Shown piece by piece: positions 26,163 through 35,023 of a stretch of DNA of 64,000 nt. The stretch comes from G963662265 sp963668545. Lineage in GTDB: Bacteria; Spirochaetota; Spirochaetia; CADAEX01. Position 1 is the stretch's first letter; each line of letters begins with the position of its first letter. The stretch is from the NCBI GenBank assembly GCA_963668545.1, contig OY764868.1, forward strand, positions 124,001-188,000, read 5' to 3'. The position numbers and the translations under genes are program-made. The notes under the pieces are model-generated. The model saw only the letters and a list, made by a program, of their open reading frames with translations, had not been told where the DNA came from and did no database searches.

Positions 26163-27971
26163 ATGGCTAAAAAATATTTTTCCGGTATTGTTAAAGGTGT
26201 CTTCCGTTTTTTCAACAGATTAAGGCTTTTTATCATAAATATTGTTTTCTGGGGAATTCTCCTTGCTTTTGCAGTTCTGCTCTTTCATGGTGAACTGGCT
26301 CCTGATGTCCAGGAAAAGACAGTTCTCAAAGTAAAACTGAGCGGGTATCTGGTTGAACAGTATTCAGGCGGGTATCAGTCCGGGATAGAGGATATTGTCT
26401 CGGAAAACGGAGAGATCCTTTTACGGGATGTAAAGGAAGCAATTGATTATGCATCTTCCGATGACAGGATTACTTCCATTTTTCTTGACCTTTCAGGATT
26501 CCGGGGGGGAGGTCTTTCAAAAATTCAGGAGACCGGAAAATCACTTGAAAAATTCAGAAACAAGGGGAAAAAGATTATTTGCTATTCAGATAAACTGGAT
26601 AACAGTTCATACTATCTGGCTTCCCGTGCAGACAGCATTGTCCTTGATCCTCTGGGCGAAGTCAGGCTCAGGGGATTCAGCAGCTACAGAAACTATTACA
26701 GGAAGGGACTTGATAAGTTCAGCATAAAAATGAATATCTTCAAGGCCGGTGATTATAAAAGTGCTGTTGACCCTTTCAGGTTAGATAAAATGTCTGATAA
26801 TGACAGGGAAGCTGTTGCCCGCCTTTATGACAGGATAATCAGGCTGTATGCTGATGAACTGGCGGAAGGAAGGGGAATAAGCAGAAATGCTGTCTTTGAT
26901 TATATGAAGAATTACCACAATTATCTCAGGAAAACAGGCGGTGAAGGATCGCTTGCAGCACTCAACAGCAGTCTTGTTGATTCCCTGGGGGATTATGATT
27001 CAGCATACGGAATGATAGATGAGGTTGAGGAGATTGACTGGAGAGAATACCTTAAGGTTGCCGTGAAAAGCAGGGGATCATCTGAAAGCAAAATAGCTGT
27101 TATTACTGCTTCAGGAATGATTCTGGACGGAGAGTATGAGCCGGGGAAAATAGGTTCCGATACTTTCAGAAAGCTTTTTGAAAAGGCAGCAGATGATACT
27201 GATATAAAGGCTGTTGTTTTCAGGATTGATTCAGGCGGGGGGAGCGCAAGTGCTTCTGAAGTTATCAGGCGCTCGGTTTTAAAGCTTAAGGAGAAAGGAA
27301 AGCCTGTAGTTGTCTCAATGAGCAGTGCAGCAGCATCAGGGGGATACTGGATCGCTGCAGATGCTGACCTTATTATTTCATATCCATCCACTATTACAGG
27401 TTCGATAGGGGTATTTACAGTGCTGCCTGATTTTTCAGGCTTTCTTGAAAAGTATCCCGGAATAACTGTTGACGGATATTCATCACTTGATTCTCCTGAA
27501 AGCTACAGACCTGATATGCCGCTTGATGAAAGGGAAAAAGAGATTATTCAGCTTGGTGTTGACAATATCTACAGCAGGTTTATTGATGTGGTTGCAGACG
27601 GCAGGAGTCTTGACCCTGAGGAAGTGAAAAAAATTGCCGGGGGGAGGATCTGGTCGGGACTTGATGCAGTTGAGAATGGCCTGGTGGATAAAACAGGTTA
27701 TCTTGATGATGCTGTCAGTGAAGCTGCAGAAATGTCAGGAGTTTCCGATTACAGCATAGAATATCTGGATCCTGAAGAAGACTGGAAGACTGCTGCCCTC
27801 CGGGGACTTGCTGCTGCAGTAAAGGAAACAAGATCCTTTTCCCTTGTTTCACTGCCTGCTTCTGCTGCGGAATTACTCAGATCCTTTATGCCGTCCGGAG
27901 ACAGTATTTTTCTTTTTTCTTCCGGCAGTATCTATTCATGGACATGGCTTGAAGAGGGATTCTGCTTTTAA
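26163..27971 (+). CDS. sppA: Signal peptide peptidase SppA (protease IV)
   Basis: The 602-aa inner-membrane protease digests leftover signal peptides. A cytoplasmic N-terminus is followed by one helix (residues about 22-42). Two tandem SppA domains follow, as in the E. coli 67-kDa form. The catalytic Lys199 is in AGDYKSAVDPF of the first domain and the nucleophile Ser392 in SAAASGGYWIA of the second, the expected split dyad. The frame is open back to 26046, but that region is very AT-rich and not family-like, so the ATG at 26163 (MAKKYFSGIVKG) is preferred despite lacking a clear ribosome site. It is divergent from lysA. Confidence 0.93.
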   Translation: MAKKYFSGIVKGVFRFFNRLRLFIINIVFWGILLAFAVLLFHGELAPDVQEKTVLKVKLSGYLVEQYSGGYQSGIEDIVSENGEILLRDVKEAIDYASSDDRITSIFLDLSGFRGGGLSKIQETGKSLEKFRNKGKKIICYSDKLDNSSYYLASRADSIVLDPLGEVRLRGFSSYRNYYRKGLDKFSIKMNIFKAGDYKSAVDPFRLDKMSDNDREAVARLYDRIIRLYADELAEGRGISRNAVFDYMKNYHNYLRKTGGEGSLAALNSSLVDSLGDYDSAYGMIDEVEEIDWREYLKVAVKSRGSSESKIAVITASGMILDGEYEPGKIGSDTFRKLFEKAADDTDIKAVVFRIDSGGGSASASEVIRRSVLKLKEKGKPVVVSMSSAAASGGYWIAADADLIISYPSTITGSIGVFTVLPDFSGFLEKYPGITVDGYSSLDSPESYRPDMPLDEREKEIIQLGVDNIYSRFIDVVADGRSLDPEEVKKIAGGRIWSGLDAVENGLVDKTGYLDDAVSEAAEMSGVSDYSIEYLDPEEDWKTAALRGLAAAVKETRSFSLVSLPASAAELLRSFMPSGDSIFLFSSGSIYSWTWLEEGFCF

Positions 27972-28030
27972 AAGCATATAACATAAAAACATCTTCTCTG
28001 ATTGCTCTTTCCGTTGAAAAAAAATACCAA

Positions 28031-28060
28031 TTGGTGTAAAGTGTTAGAATTAATTATAAT
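28031..28060 (+). promoter_or_regulatory. Candidate promoter of the aminotransferase gene at 28.2 kb
   Basis: TTGGTG (28031-28036) and a consensus TATAAT (28055-28060) are 18 bases apart. The -35 is part of a short dyad, TACCAATTGGTG. Confidence 0.35.
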
Positions 28061-28247
28061 TTCAGAAAATACAGTATTTGTTTAGAAAATCTGTATTATT
28101 TCAGTAATTGATAATCGGTTAAAAAGCTCCGGCGTAATGTCCGGGGCATCAAGAATTTCACCTTTACCAGGCCTGCTCCGTCTGTTTTCAGAATATTGCA
28201 GATGTTTTACGGCAGCAGATCCATGAAGGTTGTATCCGGAGGAAGTT

Positions 28248-29432
28248 ATGGCAGTATCACAGCGAGTGTTGAAATCTATGGAAAGTTCTTCATGGATAAG
28301 GAAGATGTTTGAAACAGGGGGGCAGCTTAAGGCTGAATATGGTGAGGACAATGTCTTTGACTTCAGTCTGGGAAACCCGAATGTTGAGCCGCCGGAAGAG
28401 TTTAAAAAGGCTTTAAAGAATTATGTAAACAGGGATGATAAAGGAATGCATGCTTATATGCCAAATGCAGGTTATCCCGATGTCAGGGGCAAAGTTGCCT
28501 CATATATAAAGGAAACAGAAGGTGTTGATGTAGGTCCCGGTTCCGTTGTCATGACATGCGGAGCAGCTGGAGCGATGAATGCTGTCCTGAAGACTATACT
28601 TAACCCTGGAGACAAGGTTATAACAAGCACCCCGTTCTTTGCTGAATATACAGCATATGCTGATAATCATTTCGGAGAGCTTGTTACAGTCCCCGGTAAA
28701 AGCGATTTTGATCTTGATATTGAGGCAATTGCTGAGGCAATTGATGAAAAGACTGCTGCTGTTATAATCAATTCTCCCAATAATCCGTCCGGAAGAATTT
28801 TTCCGGAATCAACAATCAAGGCCCTTGCCGGGATGCTTGAAAGAAAAAAACAGGAAACAGGAAGGGCTGTATACCTACTGAGTGATGAACCTTACAAGAA
28901 AATAATCTATGACGGTGTTGAAGTCCCCAGCGTACTGGCAAACTATAAAAACACAATAGTCCTTACATCGTATTCAAAAGACCTTTCCCTTCCCGGAGAA
29001 AGAATAGGATGGCTTGCTGTTCATCCTGAAGCGGATGATTTTCAGAATCTGATGAATGGTATAATAATGTGCAACAGAATTCTGGGATATGTAAATGCGC
29101 CTGCAATTATGCAGAAAGTTGTTGCAGATCTTCAGGGAAAAAGTGTCGATATAAATTTCTATAAAAATAAAAGAGACAGGCTGTGCGAGATACTTTCGGA
29201 AGCCGGTTTCAGTTTTATTAAACCGGAAGGGACATTCTATCTTTTTCCGGAAGCTCCCGGCGGAGATGATCTGAAAGCTGTTGCTGCATTACAGGAAGAG
29301 AGAATTCTTACAGTGCCGGGAAGAGGTTTCGGTACTCCCGGATATTTCAGAATTTCATACTGTGTTGCCGATTCTGTTATTGAAGGGTCTGCAGAAGGTT
29401 TCAAGAGAGCCTACAGGGCTCTTACAGAATAA
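28248..29432 (+). CDS. Class I aminotransferase (aspartate/aromatic type)
   Basis: The 394-aa PLP enzyme has DFSLGNPNVEPP at the N-terminus, the cofactor loop TCGAAGAMNAVL, NSPNNPSGRIF, SDEPYKKI and Schiff-base Lys244 in TSYSKDLSLPGERIGW. It should interconvert amino acids and 2-oxo acids. An upstream TTG (28230) is possible, but the ATG at 28248 has a GGAGGAA ribosome site at good spacing. It precedes the indolepyruvate oxidoreductase genes by about 400 bases. An aromatic or branched-chain amino acid would be a sensible substrate because iorAB uses aryl pyruvates, but this is inference. Confidence 0.88.
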   Translation: MAVSQRVLKSMESSSWIRKMFETGGQLKAEYGEDNVFDFSLGNPNVEPPEEFKKALKNYVNRDDKGMHAYMPNAGYPDVRGKVASYIKETEGVDVGPGSVVMTCGAAGAMNAVLKTILNPGDKVITSTPFFAEYTAYADNHFGELVTVPGKSDFDLDIEAIAEAIDEKTAAVIINSPNNPSGRIFPESTIKALAGMLERKKQETGRAVYLLSDEPYKKIIYDGVEVPSVLANYKNTIVLTSYSKDLSLPGERIGWLAVHPEADDFQNLMNGIIMCNRILGYVNAPAIMQKVVADLQGKSVDINFYKNKRDRLCEILSEAGFSFIKPEGTFYLFPEAPGGDDLKAVAALQEERILTVPGRGFGTPGYFRISYCVADSVIEGSAEGFKRAYRALTE

Positions 29433-29847
29433 ATAATAAACCCTGTCAGGGTTTGCAGCAATAAGGTCAGGAAATTACTGATGTTATCAGGAAATATTTA
29501 TCATCAGTTATCCTTCTTTTTAAAGCGGGAAGTTTTCCTGGCCTTTTAATAAAAAAAACAGGAAGATAAATATGACAATAGGTTGCGTTTTATTATTTGT
29601 ATCAACTTTAGCATGCATAGCCTTTGGACTTATTCACTGGGATAAAAGCAGCAATTCCTGAAAGCCTTGCTTGACCGGAAATCCCTGTTCTTTTAAAATG
29701 GGGCAGTTGCTTCACATAGAAGCAATGTCCTGAAATTATTTATAATTAGGGGCCTCTTCAGTAACTTTTAAGCTGTATTAGTTATACTGCAAATGGTCCC
29801 TGTAAAAAGTCTTTACATAAAACAAGAAAATCCTTAAGGAGCTAATG
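29433..29847. other. Intergenic region before iorA
   Basis: About 415 bases. It starts with a short dyad AAACCCTGTCAGGGTTT (29438-29454) that lacks a T tail, holds the 29-residue open frame at 29572-29661, and ends with the iorA leader. No RNA family was recognised. Confidence 0.5.
29572..29661 (+). CDS. Possible 29-residue single-helix membrane peptide
   Basis: The frame reads MTIGCVLLFVSTLACIAFGL followed by a short polar tail ending DKSSNS. A GGAAG ribosome site lies six bases before the ATG. One continuous hydrophobic helix with two Cys and a polar C-terminus looks like genuine small membrane proteins. With only 29 codons, chance cannot be excluded. It lies between the aminotransferase and iorA. 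Confidence 0.35.
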   Translation: MTIGCVLLFVSTLACIAFGLIHWDKSSNS

Positions 29848-31455
29848 ATGTCTGGAAAAGTGCTTTTAGGTGATGAAGCTATTGCTCTTGGTGCAATTCA
29901 TGCCGGTCTTTCCAATGCTTATGGGTACCCTGGTACACCATCTTCTGAAATAATGGAATATCTTCTGGGATATTCAAAGAAAACCGGTAATATTCATGCC
30001 GCCTGGTGCAGTAATGAGAAAACAGCATATGAGGATGCTCTTGGAGCATCTCTTGCCGGTAAAAGATCAATTGTAACAATGAAACATGTAGGGCTCAATG
30101 TAGCTGCAGATCCCTTTGTCAATTCTGCTCTTCTGAAAATAAACGGCGGACTTGTTCTGGTTGTAGCTGATGATCCGGGAATGCATTCCTCCCAGGATGA
30201 GCAGGACAGCCGCTTTTATGCTGATTTTGCAAAAATACCCTGTTTTGAACCTGTAAACCAGCAGGAAGCCTATGATATGACAAAAGAGGCTTTTGATTTT
30301 TCTGAAAAATACAATGTGCCTGTGATGATAAGGATTGTCACCCGTCTGGCGCATTCTCGTGCTGTTGTAAATCCGGGTGATGAAAGGGCGCAGAATGAAA
30401 AAAAGAAAGCTGAAGATAAAACAAAATGGATGCTTCTTCCCGCCTACGCGAGAAAGCAGTGGATCAATCTTCTTAAGAAATATGAAAAATTTGCGGAATA
30501 CTCTGAAAAAACAGATTTGAATCCGCTTTTCATAAATCCCGACTATAAGAAAACAGGTGTAATAACATCAGGACTCGGCAAGAACTATTATGTAGAAAAT
30601 GCTGATGAACTGGATGAAAAACCTTCTCATCTGCATGTCGGAATGTATCCTCTTCCTGTTGATAAAATCAGAAAGCTTGCAGAGCATGTTGATAAACTTG
30701 TGCTTATAGAAGAGGGGTTTCCTTTCATTGAATCAAAAATAAGGGGAATTCTGCCCCAGAATATAGAAATTGCAGGAAAGCTTGATGAAAAAGTTCCTCC
30801 TACAGGAGAACTTAACCCGGACAATGTGAGGCCTGTACTCGGACTCAAAGAGAGGGAGACTCTTGGATCTGTGGAAGAGATTCCGGGAAGACCTCCTCAG
30901 CTGTGTAACGGATGTCCGCACATTGATTCATACGAGGCAATTACCAAAGCACTTGAGATATATGATGAAAGTGTGGTTACTTCAGATATCGGATGCTATG
31001 CCCTTGGAGCACTCCCCCCTTATTCAGCAATAGAAACAATTATCTGCATGGGGGCTTCTGTCGGAGCTGCAAAAGGAGCTGCTGAATCAGGTCTGAAACC
31101 TGCTGTAGGGGTAATCGGGGACAGTACATTCTTTCATTCAGGGATCAACTCTCTGGTGGATGCTGTTGCTGCCAATACACCCATGACCCTTGTAATACTT
31201 GACAACTGGATTGTTGCAATGACCGGAGGTCAGGAGACTATTGTTCCTTCATCAAGGATTGAAGGAGTAATAAAGGGGCTTGGTGTTGATCCTGATCATA
31301 TCAGGACAATTGTGCCGATAAAAAAGAACCTCGAGGAAAATGTGAAAATCCTGAGAGAGGAATTTGATTACCAGGGTATCTCTGTAATCCTGTCTGTACG
31401 GGAATGTATTGAGGAAACAAAGAGACGGCTTAAAAGGGAGAAAAACAGGAAATGA
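29848..31455 (+). CDS. iorA: Indolepyruvate:ferredoxin oxidoreductase alpha subunit, lacking the ferredoxin domain
   Basis: The 535-aa protein oxidatively decarboxylates aryl pyruvates to aryl-acetyl-CoA together with IorB. The N-terminal pyruvate:ferredoxin-type domain has YGYPGTPSSEIMEYL and KHVGLNVAADPF. The C-terminal TPP domain has CNGCPH, SDIGCYALGALPPY and the metal/TPP motif GDSTFFHSGIN through LDNWIVAMTGGQ. IorA proteins usually end with a domain binding two [4Fe-4S] clusters. Here the chain stops at RECIEETKRRLKREKNRK, exactly where that domain would begin. Two ATGs occur in tandem (29845, 29848); the second fits the AAGGAG site (29836-29841) better. It overlaps iorB (ATGA). Confidence 0.9.
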   Translation: MSGKVLLGDEAIALGAIHAGLSNAYGYPGTPSSEIMEYLLGYSKKTGNIHAAWCSNEKTAYEDALGASLAGKRSIVTMKHVGLNVAADPFVNSALLKINGGLVLVVADDPGMHSSQDEQDSRFYADFAKIPCFEPVNQQEAYDMTKEAFDFSEKYNVPVMIRIVTRLAHSRAVVNPGDERAQNEKKKAEDKTKWMLLPAYARKQWINLLKKYEKFAEYSEKTDLNPLFINPDYKKTGVITSGLGKNYYVENADELDEKPSHLHVGMYPLPVDKIRKLAEHVDKLVLIEEGFPFIESKIRGILPQNIEIAGKLDEKVPPTGELNPDNVRPVLGLKERETLGSVEEIPGRPPQLCNGCPHIDSYEAITKALEIYDESVVTSDIGCYALGALPPYSAIETIICMGASVGAAKGAAESGLKPAVGVIGDSTFFHSGINSLVDAVAANTPMTLVILDNWIVAMTGGQETIVPSSRIEGVIKGLGVDPDHIRTIVPIKKNLEENVKILREEFDYQGISVILSVRECIEETKRRLKREKNRK

Positions 31456-32018
31456 AATACGATATAATCCTTGCAGGGGTCGGAGGACAGGGGGTCCTGT
31501 CACTTGCCGCAATTATAGCAACAGGAGCCATGAAAGACGGGCTTAACGTAAGGCAGTCGGAGGTTCACGGCATGGCGCAGAGAGGCGGTGCTGTACTCTC
31601 CCATATGAGAATATCTGATAAGGAGATTGCAAGCGACCTTGTTGCAAAAGGTACTGCTTCCCTTATTATAAGCATGGAGCCACTTGAGGTGGGACGGTAT
31701 GTTGATTATCTTTCCCCGGATGGAGGTATAGTTACTGCATCAGAGCCTGTGGTAAACATACCCAATTATCCTGAACTTGATGCTGTTTATGAAAAACTCA
31801 GAAAATACCCCGATGTGAAAATTGTAGACTCTGCCTCCCTTGCAAAAGAGGCAGGTTCGTCAAGAGCAACAAACATGGTGATAATAGGTGCAGCATCTGA
31901 AAAACTCCCTGTAAAGGGAGAAACACTGAAAGAGGCGATTTCAGATCTTTTCGCATCAAAAGGAAAGGATATTGTTGATATCAATATCAGGGCTTTTGAG
32001 CTGGGAAGGAAAGAATAG
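31452..32018 (+). CDS. iorB: Indolepyruvate:ferredoxin oxidoreductase beta subunit
   Basis: The 188-aa gamma-type domain protein begins YDIILAGVGGQGVLSLAAII and has the family motif SEVHGMAQRGGAVLSHMRIS. It pairs with IorA to bind CoA and complete the active site. The ATG overlaps the iorA stop codon in ATGA. It ends 244 bases before paaK, a gap without an obvious terminator. Confidence 0.95.
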   Translation: MKYDIILAGVGGQGVLSLAAIIATGAMKDGLNVRQSEVHGMAQRGGAVLSHMRISDKEIASDLVAKGTASLIISMEPLEVGRYVDYLSPDGGIVTASEPVVNIPNYPELDAVYEKLRKYPDVKIVDSASLAKEAGSSRATNMVIIGAASEKLPVKGETLKEAISDLFASKGKDIVDINIRAFELGRKE

Positions 32019-32262
32019 AATCCCCCATGATGCCGGTTCTCTGAATAAGGCATTAAAGATATGGCTGTGCCTGAGACAGTACAGTCACATGATTTTTATA
32101 TAACGGCATATTCTGATTTTTTTCATAAACAGATCCGGGTATGCCGATACTTATAATCATGAATATGATGATAATTTAAAAAAATATTCCGTCATTATTA
32201 AACGTCAATAAAAGACAGGATTAAAATCTTAGGATTATATTTGGAAACAACAGGAATGAGAT

Positions 32263-33573
32263 ATGGATATTAAATACTGGAACAGGGAAATAGAAACAAT
32301 AGACAGAGAGGGGCTTGAAAAAATACAGCTTGAGAATCTGAAAGAGACTATTTACTGGGCCCTTAAAACACCATTTTACAGTGAAAGGCTTAAAAGTGTG
32401 GGAATTACCTCACCTGAAGATATCAGGTCGCTCAAGGATATTAAAAAAATTCCTTTTACAACAAAAGATGATCTCAGGTCAGCATATCCATATGACATGC
32501 TTGCTGTTCCCAGGGAAGAGGTTGTAAGGCTTCATGCATCAAGCGGTACTACAGGAACTCCCACTGTTATATACCATACTCAGAGAGATATGGACAGATG
32601 GACAGAGCTTGTTGCCCGGTCTGTAACCGGGATCGGATGCGACTGCAGCGATGTTTTTCAGAACATGATGACATACGGTCTTTTTACAGGGGGAATAGGT
32701 CTTCATTACGGTGCTGAGAAAGCAGGCCTCCTTGTTATTCCCATAAGTTCAGGCAATACCAAAAGGCAGTTCAAATTCCTGAAGGATTTCCAGTCAACCC
32801 TTGTTCATGCCACACCGAGCTATATGCTTCACATGTATTCAAAGCTGGGGGAAGAGGGTTATTCTCTTTCAGATTTCAATATTAAAAAATCTCTTGGAGG
32901 GGCTGAGCCCCACTCTGAAGATATGAGAAAGAAGATAGAAGAACTTTATAATATCGATATGTACAACAACTACGGCCTCAGTGAGATGAACGGCCCCTGT
33001 GTTGCAACGGAGTGTGTGTACAAGGATGATATGCATGTATGGGAAGATTCATTTCTCCTTGAAATGATAGACCCTGATACACTTGAAGAGGTTGAAGACG
33101 GAAATGACGGTGAAGTTGTTTTCACAACACTCAGGAGACAGGGGACCCCTCTCCTCCGATACAGGACCCGGGACCTTTCAGTCGTAAACCCCGAGCCCTG
33201 CAAATGCGGAAGAACACACAGAAGACTCTGCAGAATAAAGGGAAGAAGCGATGATATGCTTATTATCAACGGAGTCAATGTATTTCCTTCACAGATAGAG
33301 GAAGTTCTCATGAAACTCCCTGAAGTGGGAACAAACTACCTGATTGTTGTCAAAAAAGCAGGAGCACTTGACAAGGTGACTGTCAAGGTTGAGATCGGTC
33401 CTGCTGCATTCAGCGATGATGCAAGAGACCTTAATGATCTTCGCCGCAAGATCAGGGAACTTTTAAAGGCTGCTCTCCTGATTTCTCCTGATGTAGAGCT
33501 TCATGAACAGGGAGTTCTTCCTGTTCATGAAGGAAAAGCAAAACGGGTAGTTGATGAAAGAATAAAGGAATAG
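32263..33573 (+). CDS. paaK: Phenylacetate--CoA ligase family protein
   Basis: The 436-aa adenylate-forming enzyme carries the AMP-binding P-loop HASSGTTGTPTVIYHT (residues about 90-105), the adenine motif NNYGLSEMNGP, the hinge LLRYRTRDLS and RIKGRSDDMLIINGVNVFPS. PaaK makes aryl-acetyl-CoA from the acid, CoA and ATP. Next to iorAB it more likely runs in reverse, making ATP and free aryl acetate from the CoA ester, as proposed for peptide-fermenting anaerobes and archaea. An AGGAATGAG ribosome site precedes the ATG. The unrecognised gene that follows is only 13 bases away. Confidence 0.92.
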   Translation: MDIKYWNREIETIDREGLEKIQLENLKETIYWALKTPFYSERLKSVGITSPEDIRSLKDIKKIPFTTKDDLRSAYPYDMLAVPREEVVRLHASSGTTGTPTVIYHTQRDMDRWTELVARSVTGIGCDCSDVFQNMMTYGLFTGGIGLHYGAEKAGLLVIPISSGNTKRQFKFLKDFQSTLVHATPSYMLHMYSKLGEEGYSLSDFNIKKSLGGAEPHSEDMRKKIEELYNIDMYNNYGLSEMNGPCVATECVYKDDMHVWEDSFLLEMIDPDTLEEVEDGNDGEVVFTTLRRQGTPLLRYRTRDLSVVNPEPCKCGRTHRRLCRIKGRSDDMLIINGVNVFPSQIEEVLMKLPEVGTNYLIVVKKAGALDKVTVKVEIGPAAFSDDARDLNDLRRKIRELLKAALLISPDVELHEQGVLPVHEGKAKRVVDERIKE

Positions 33574-33586
33574 ATTAATCAGCAAT

Positions 33587-35014
33587 ATGAGTTCTGAAGG
33601 ATCTGCAGAAATACTTCTTGAAGAATGTCCCTCATTCACCAATACAGGATTTGATACTGATATTGAACTCTATACAAACCTTATCAGTGAAAAGAAATAT
33701 GCCCTTGCAAAGAGGCTGTATGAAAAAAAACTGGTCCCGAGATATCCTGATGAAGCTGTAAGAGTCAGGATAATAAGATACTACAGAAAAAACGACTACC
33801 GTTTTAAGGATGTTTACAGCAGTGCTGTAAAAGAGCTTCATGAAAGGATAATTATTTCTGTAAAAAGACTGATTGATTATATATCATCGCTGTTTGAAGA
33901 TAATACATCCAATCCATATGAACTCCTGAGGAGGATTGAGAAGGCCCTCCATGTAATCCCTTCTGAAAAAAATGCCGCATCCGGATTTATCAGGAAGCTT
34001 TCAAAATATTCTGTTCTGCTCAACTACAGGACAGAAAGCTGTGCCAGGGCTTATGATATTCTGGCAAGGTATTTTGACAATACACTTTTTGTAAAGAGAA
34101 CACTCCCTCCGGCAGAAAAGAAGGAAAAGAAACTCCCTGATAAAAAGAGGGAGATGAGGAAAAAGATTACTATTGATCTTGATGCTGTTGAATTCACAGA
34201 TCAGGATATTGCAATTATATGTATAAATCCGGGAATTACCAAAAGGACCTACAAGGTTCTTGCATACTGCCGTCTTTACTGGAAGCAGGTATATAATCAG
34301 GATTTTGAGAAAAAGGTGTTTCTTTATTCAAGGAAATACAACACATTCCATTACAAGATATTTTCATTTGTAAAAAGCGGAAGGATAAAAAAACTCGGAG
34401 ATGATGTTATTCTTCTTGAGCTGTACAGCCTTTTATCAAGAGGCTACAGGTACAGTGTGCATGAGGATATTCTCATGCAGAAAATATGGAAACGGATCAA
34501 ACCTGTCGAAACCCCTCCTGTGAAAAGACTGTCAGATGTTAAAAAAGATGCTGATACCGGATCTTCTGTAAACGTTGAAAAAATTACAGAAAGAGACAAA
34601 GAGGGAAAAGAACAGTTAAAGAGTAAGAGGGTTTCCCAATCAGGAAAGAAGGGGCGGAGGAAGCTTAAGATCACTGAAATACACCGGCAGTCGCTTAAGA
34701 AAAAACTTGATCTTCTATCTTTCAGGGATGTTTTTGATGCACATGAAGTATTCAGTACTCTGCTTCCCGGTTATATTGAAAAATATCTTGTTCGTCACAG
34801 GAAAAAGGGAAGCGGGAAAGATCCATATATCCAGAAGGGAGCATTGTTTATTATCCAGAACTATATTAAAAGCAATTATGATTCAATAACATATGACTGG
34901 GGAAGCAGCATAGAAAAGCAGGAAGTTGCAAATATCGGTTTCCTTGTTCCCGAGATTGATACTATCATCGCTATGTGCCTTGAGGAAGTACGCATGAGGA
35001 GAGCGACTGTATAA
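33587..35014 (+). CDS. Unrecognised basic, helical protein downstream of paaK
   Basis: The 475-aa product is soluble, with no signal peptide or membrane helix. Residues 25-180 look all-helical, with a possible tetratricopeptide-like start (LYTNLISEKKYALAKRLYEK). Residues about 185-205 are Lys/Glu-rich. A second helical region (205-320) follows, then a highly charged linker (about 325-385, Lys, Arg, Asp, Glu, Ser). A final conserved-looking block ends near DTIIAMCLEEVRMRR. I recognise no family. The gene starts 13 bases after paaK with a weak ribosome site, so it is probably translated from the same mRNA, but its basic scaffold-like nature gives no metabolic hint. Confidence 0.85.
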   Translation: MSSEGSAEILLEECPSFTNTGFDTDIELYTNLISEKKYALAKRLYEKKLVPRYPDEAVRVRIIRYYRKNDYRFKDVYSSAVKELHERIIISVKRLIDYISSLFEDNTSNPYELLRRIEKALHVIPSEKNAASGFIRKLSKYSVLLNYRTESCARAYDILARYFDNTLFVKRTLPPAEKKEKKLPDKKREMRKKITIDLDAVEFTDQDIAIICINPGITKRTYKVLAYCRLYWKQVYNQDFEKKVFLYSRKYNTFHYKIFSFVKSGRIKKLGDDVILLELYSLLSRGYRYSVHEDILMQKIWKRIKPVETPPVKRLSDVKKDADTGSSVNVEKITERDKEGKEQLKSKRVSQSGKKGRRKLKITEIHRQSLKKKLDLLSFRDVFDAHEVFSTLLPGYIEKYLVRHRKKGSGKDPYIQKGALFIIQNYIKSNYDSITYDWGSSIEKQEVANIGFLVPEIDTIIAMCLEEVRMRRATV

Positions 35015-35023
35015 TTAAAAATT

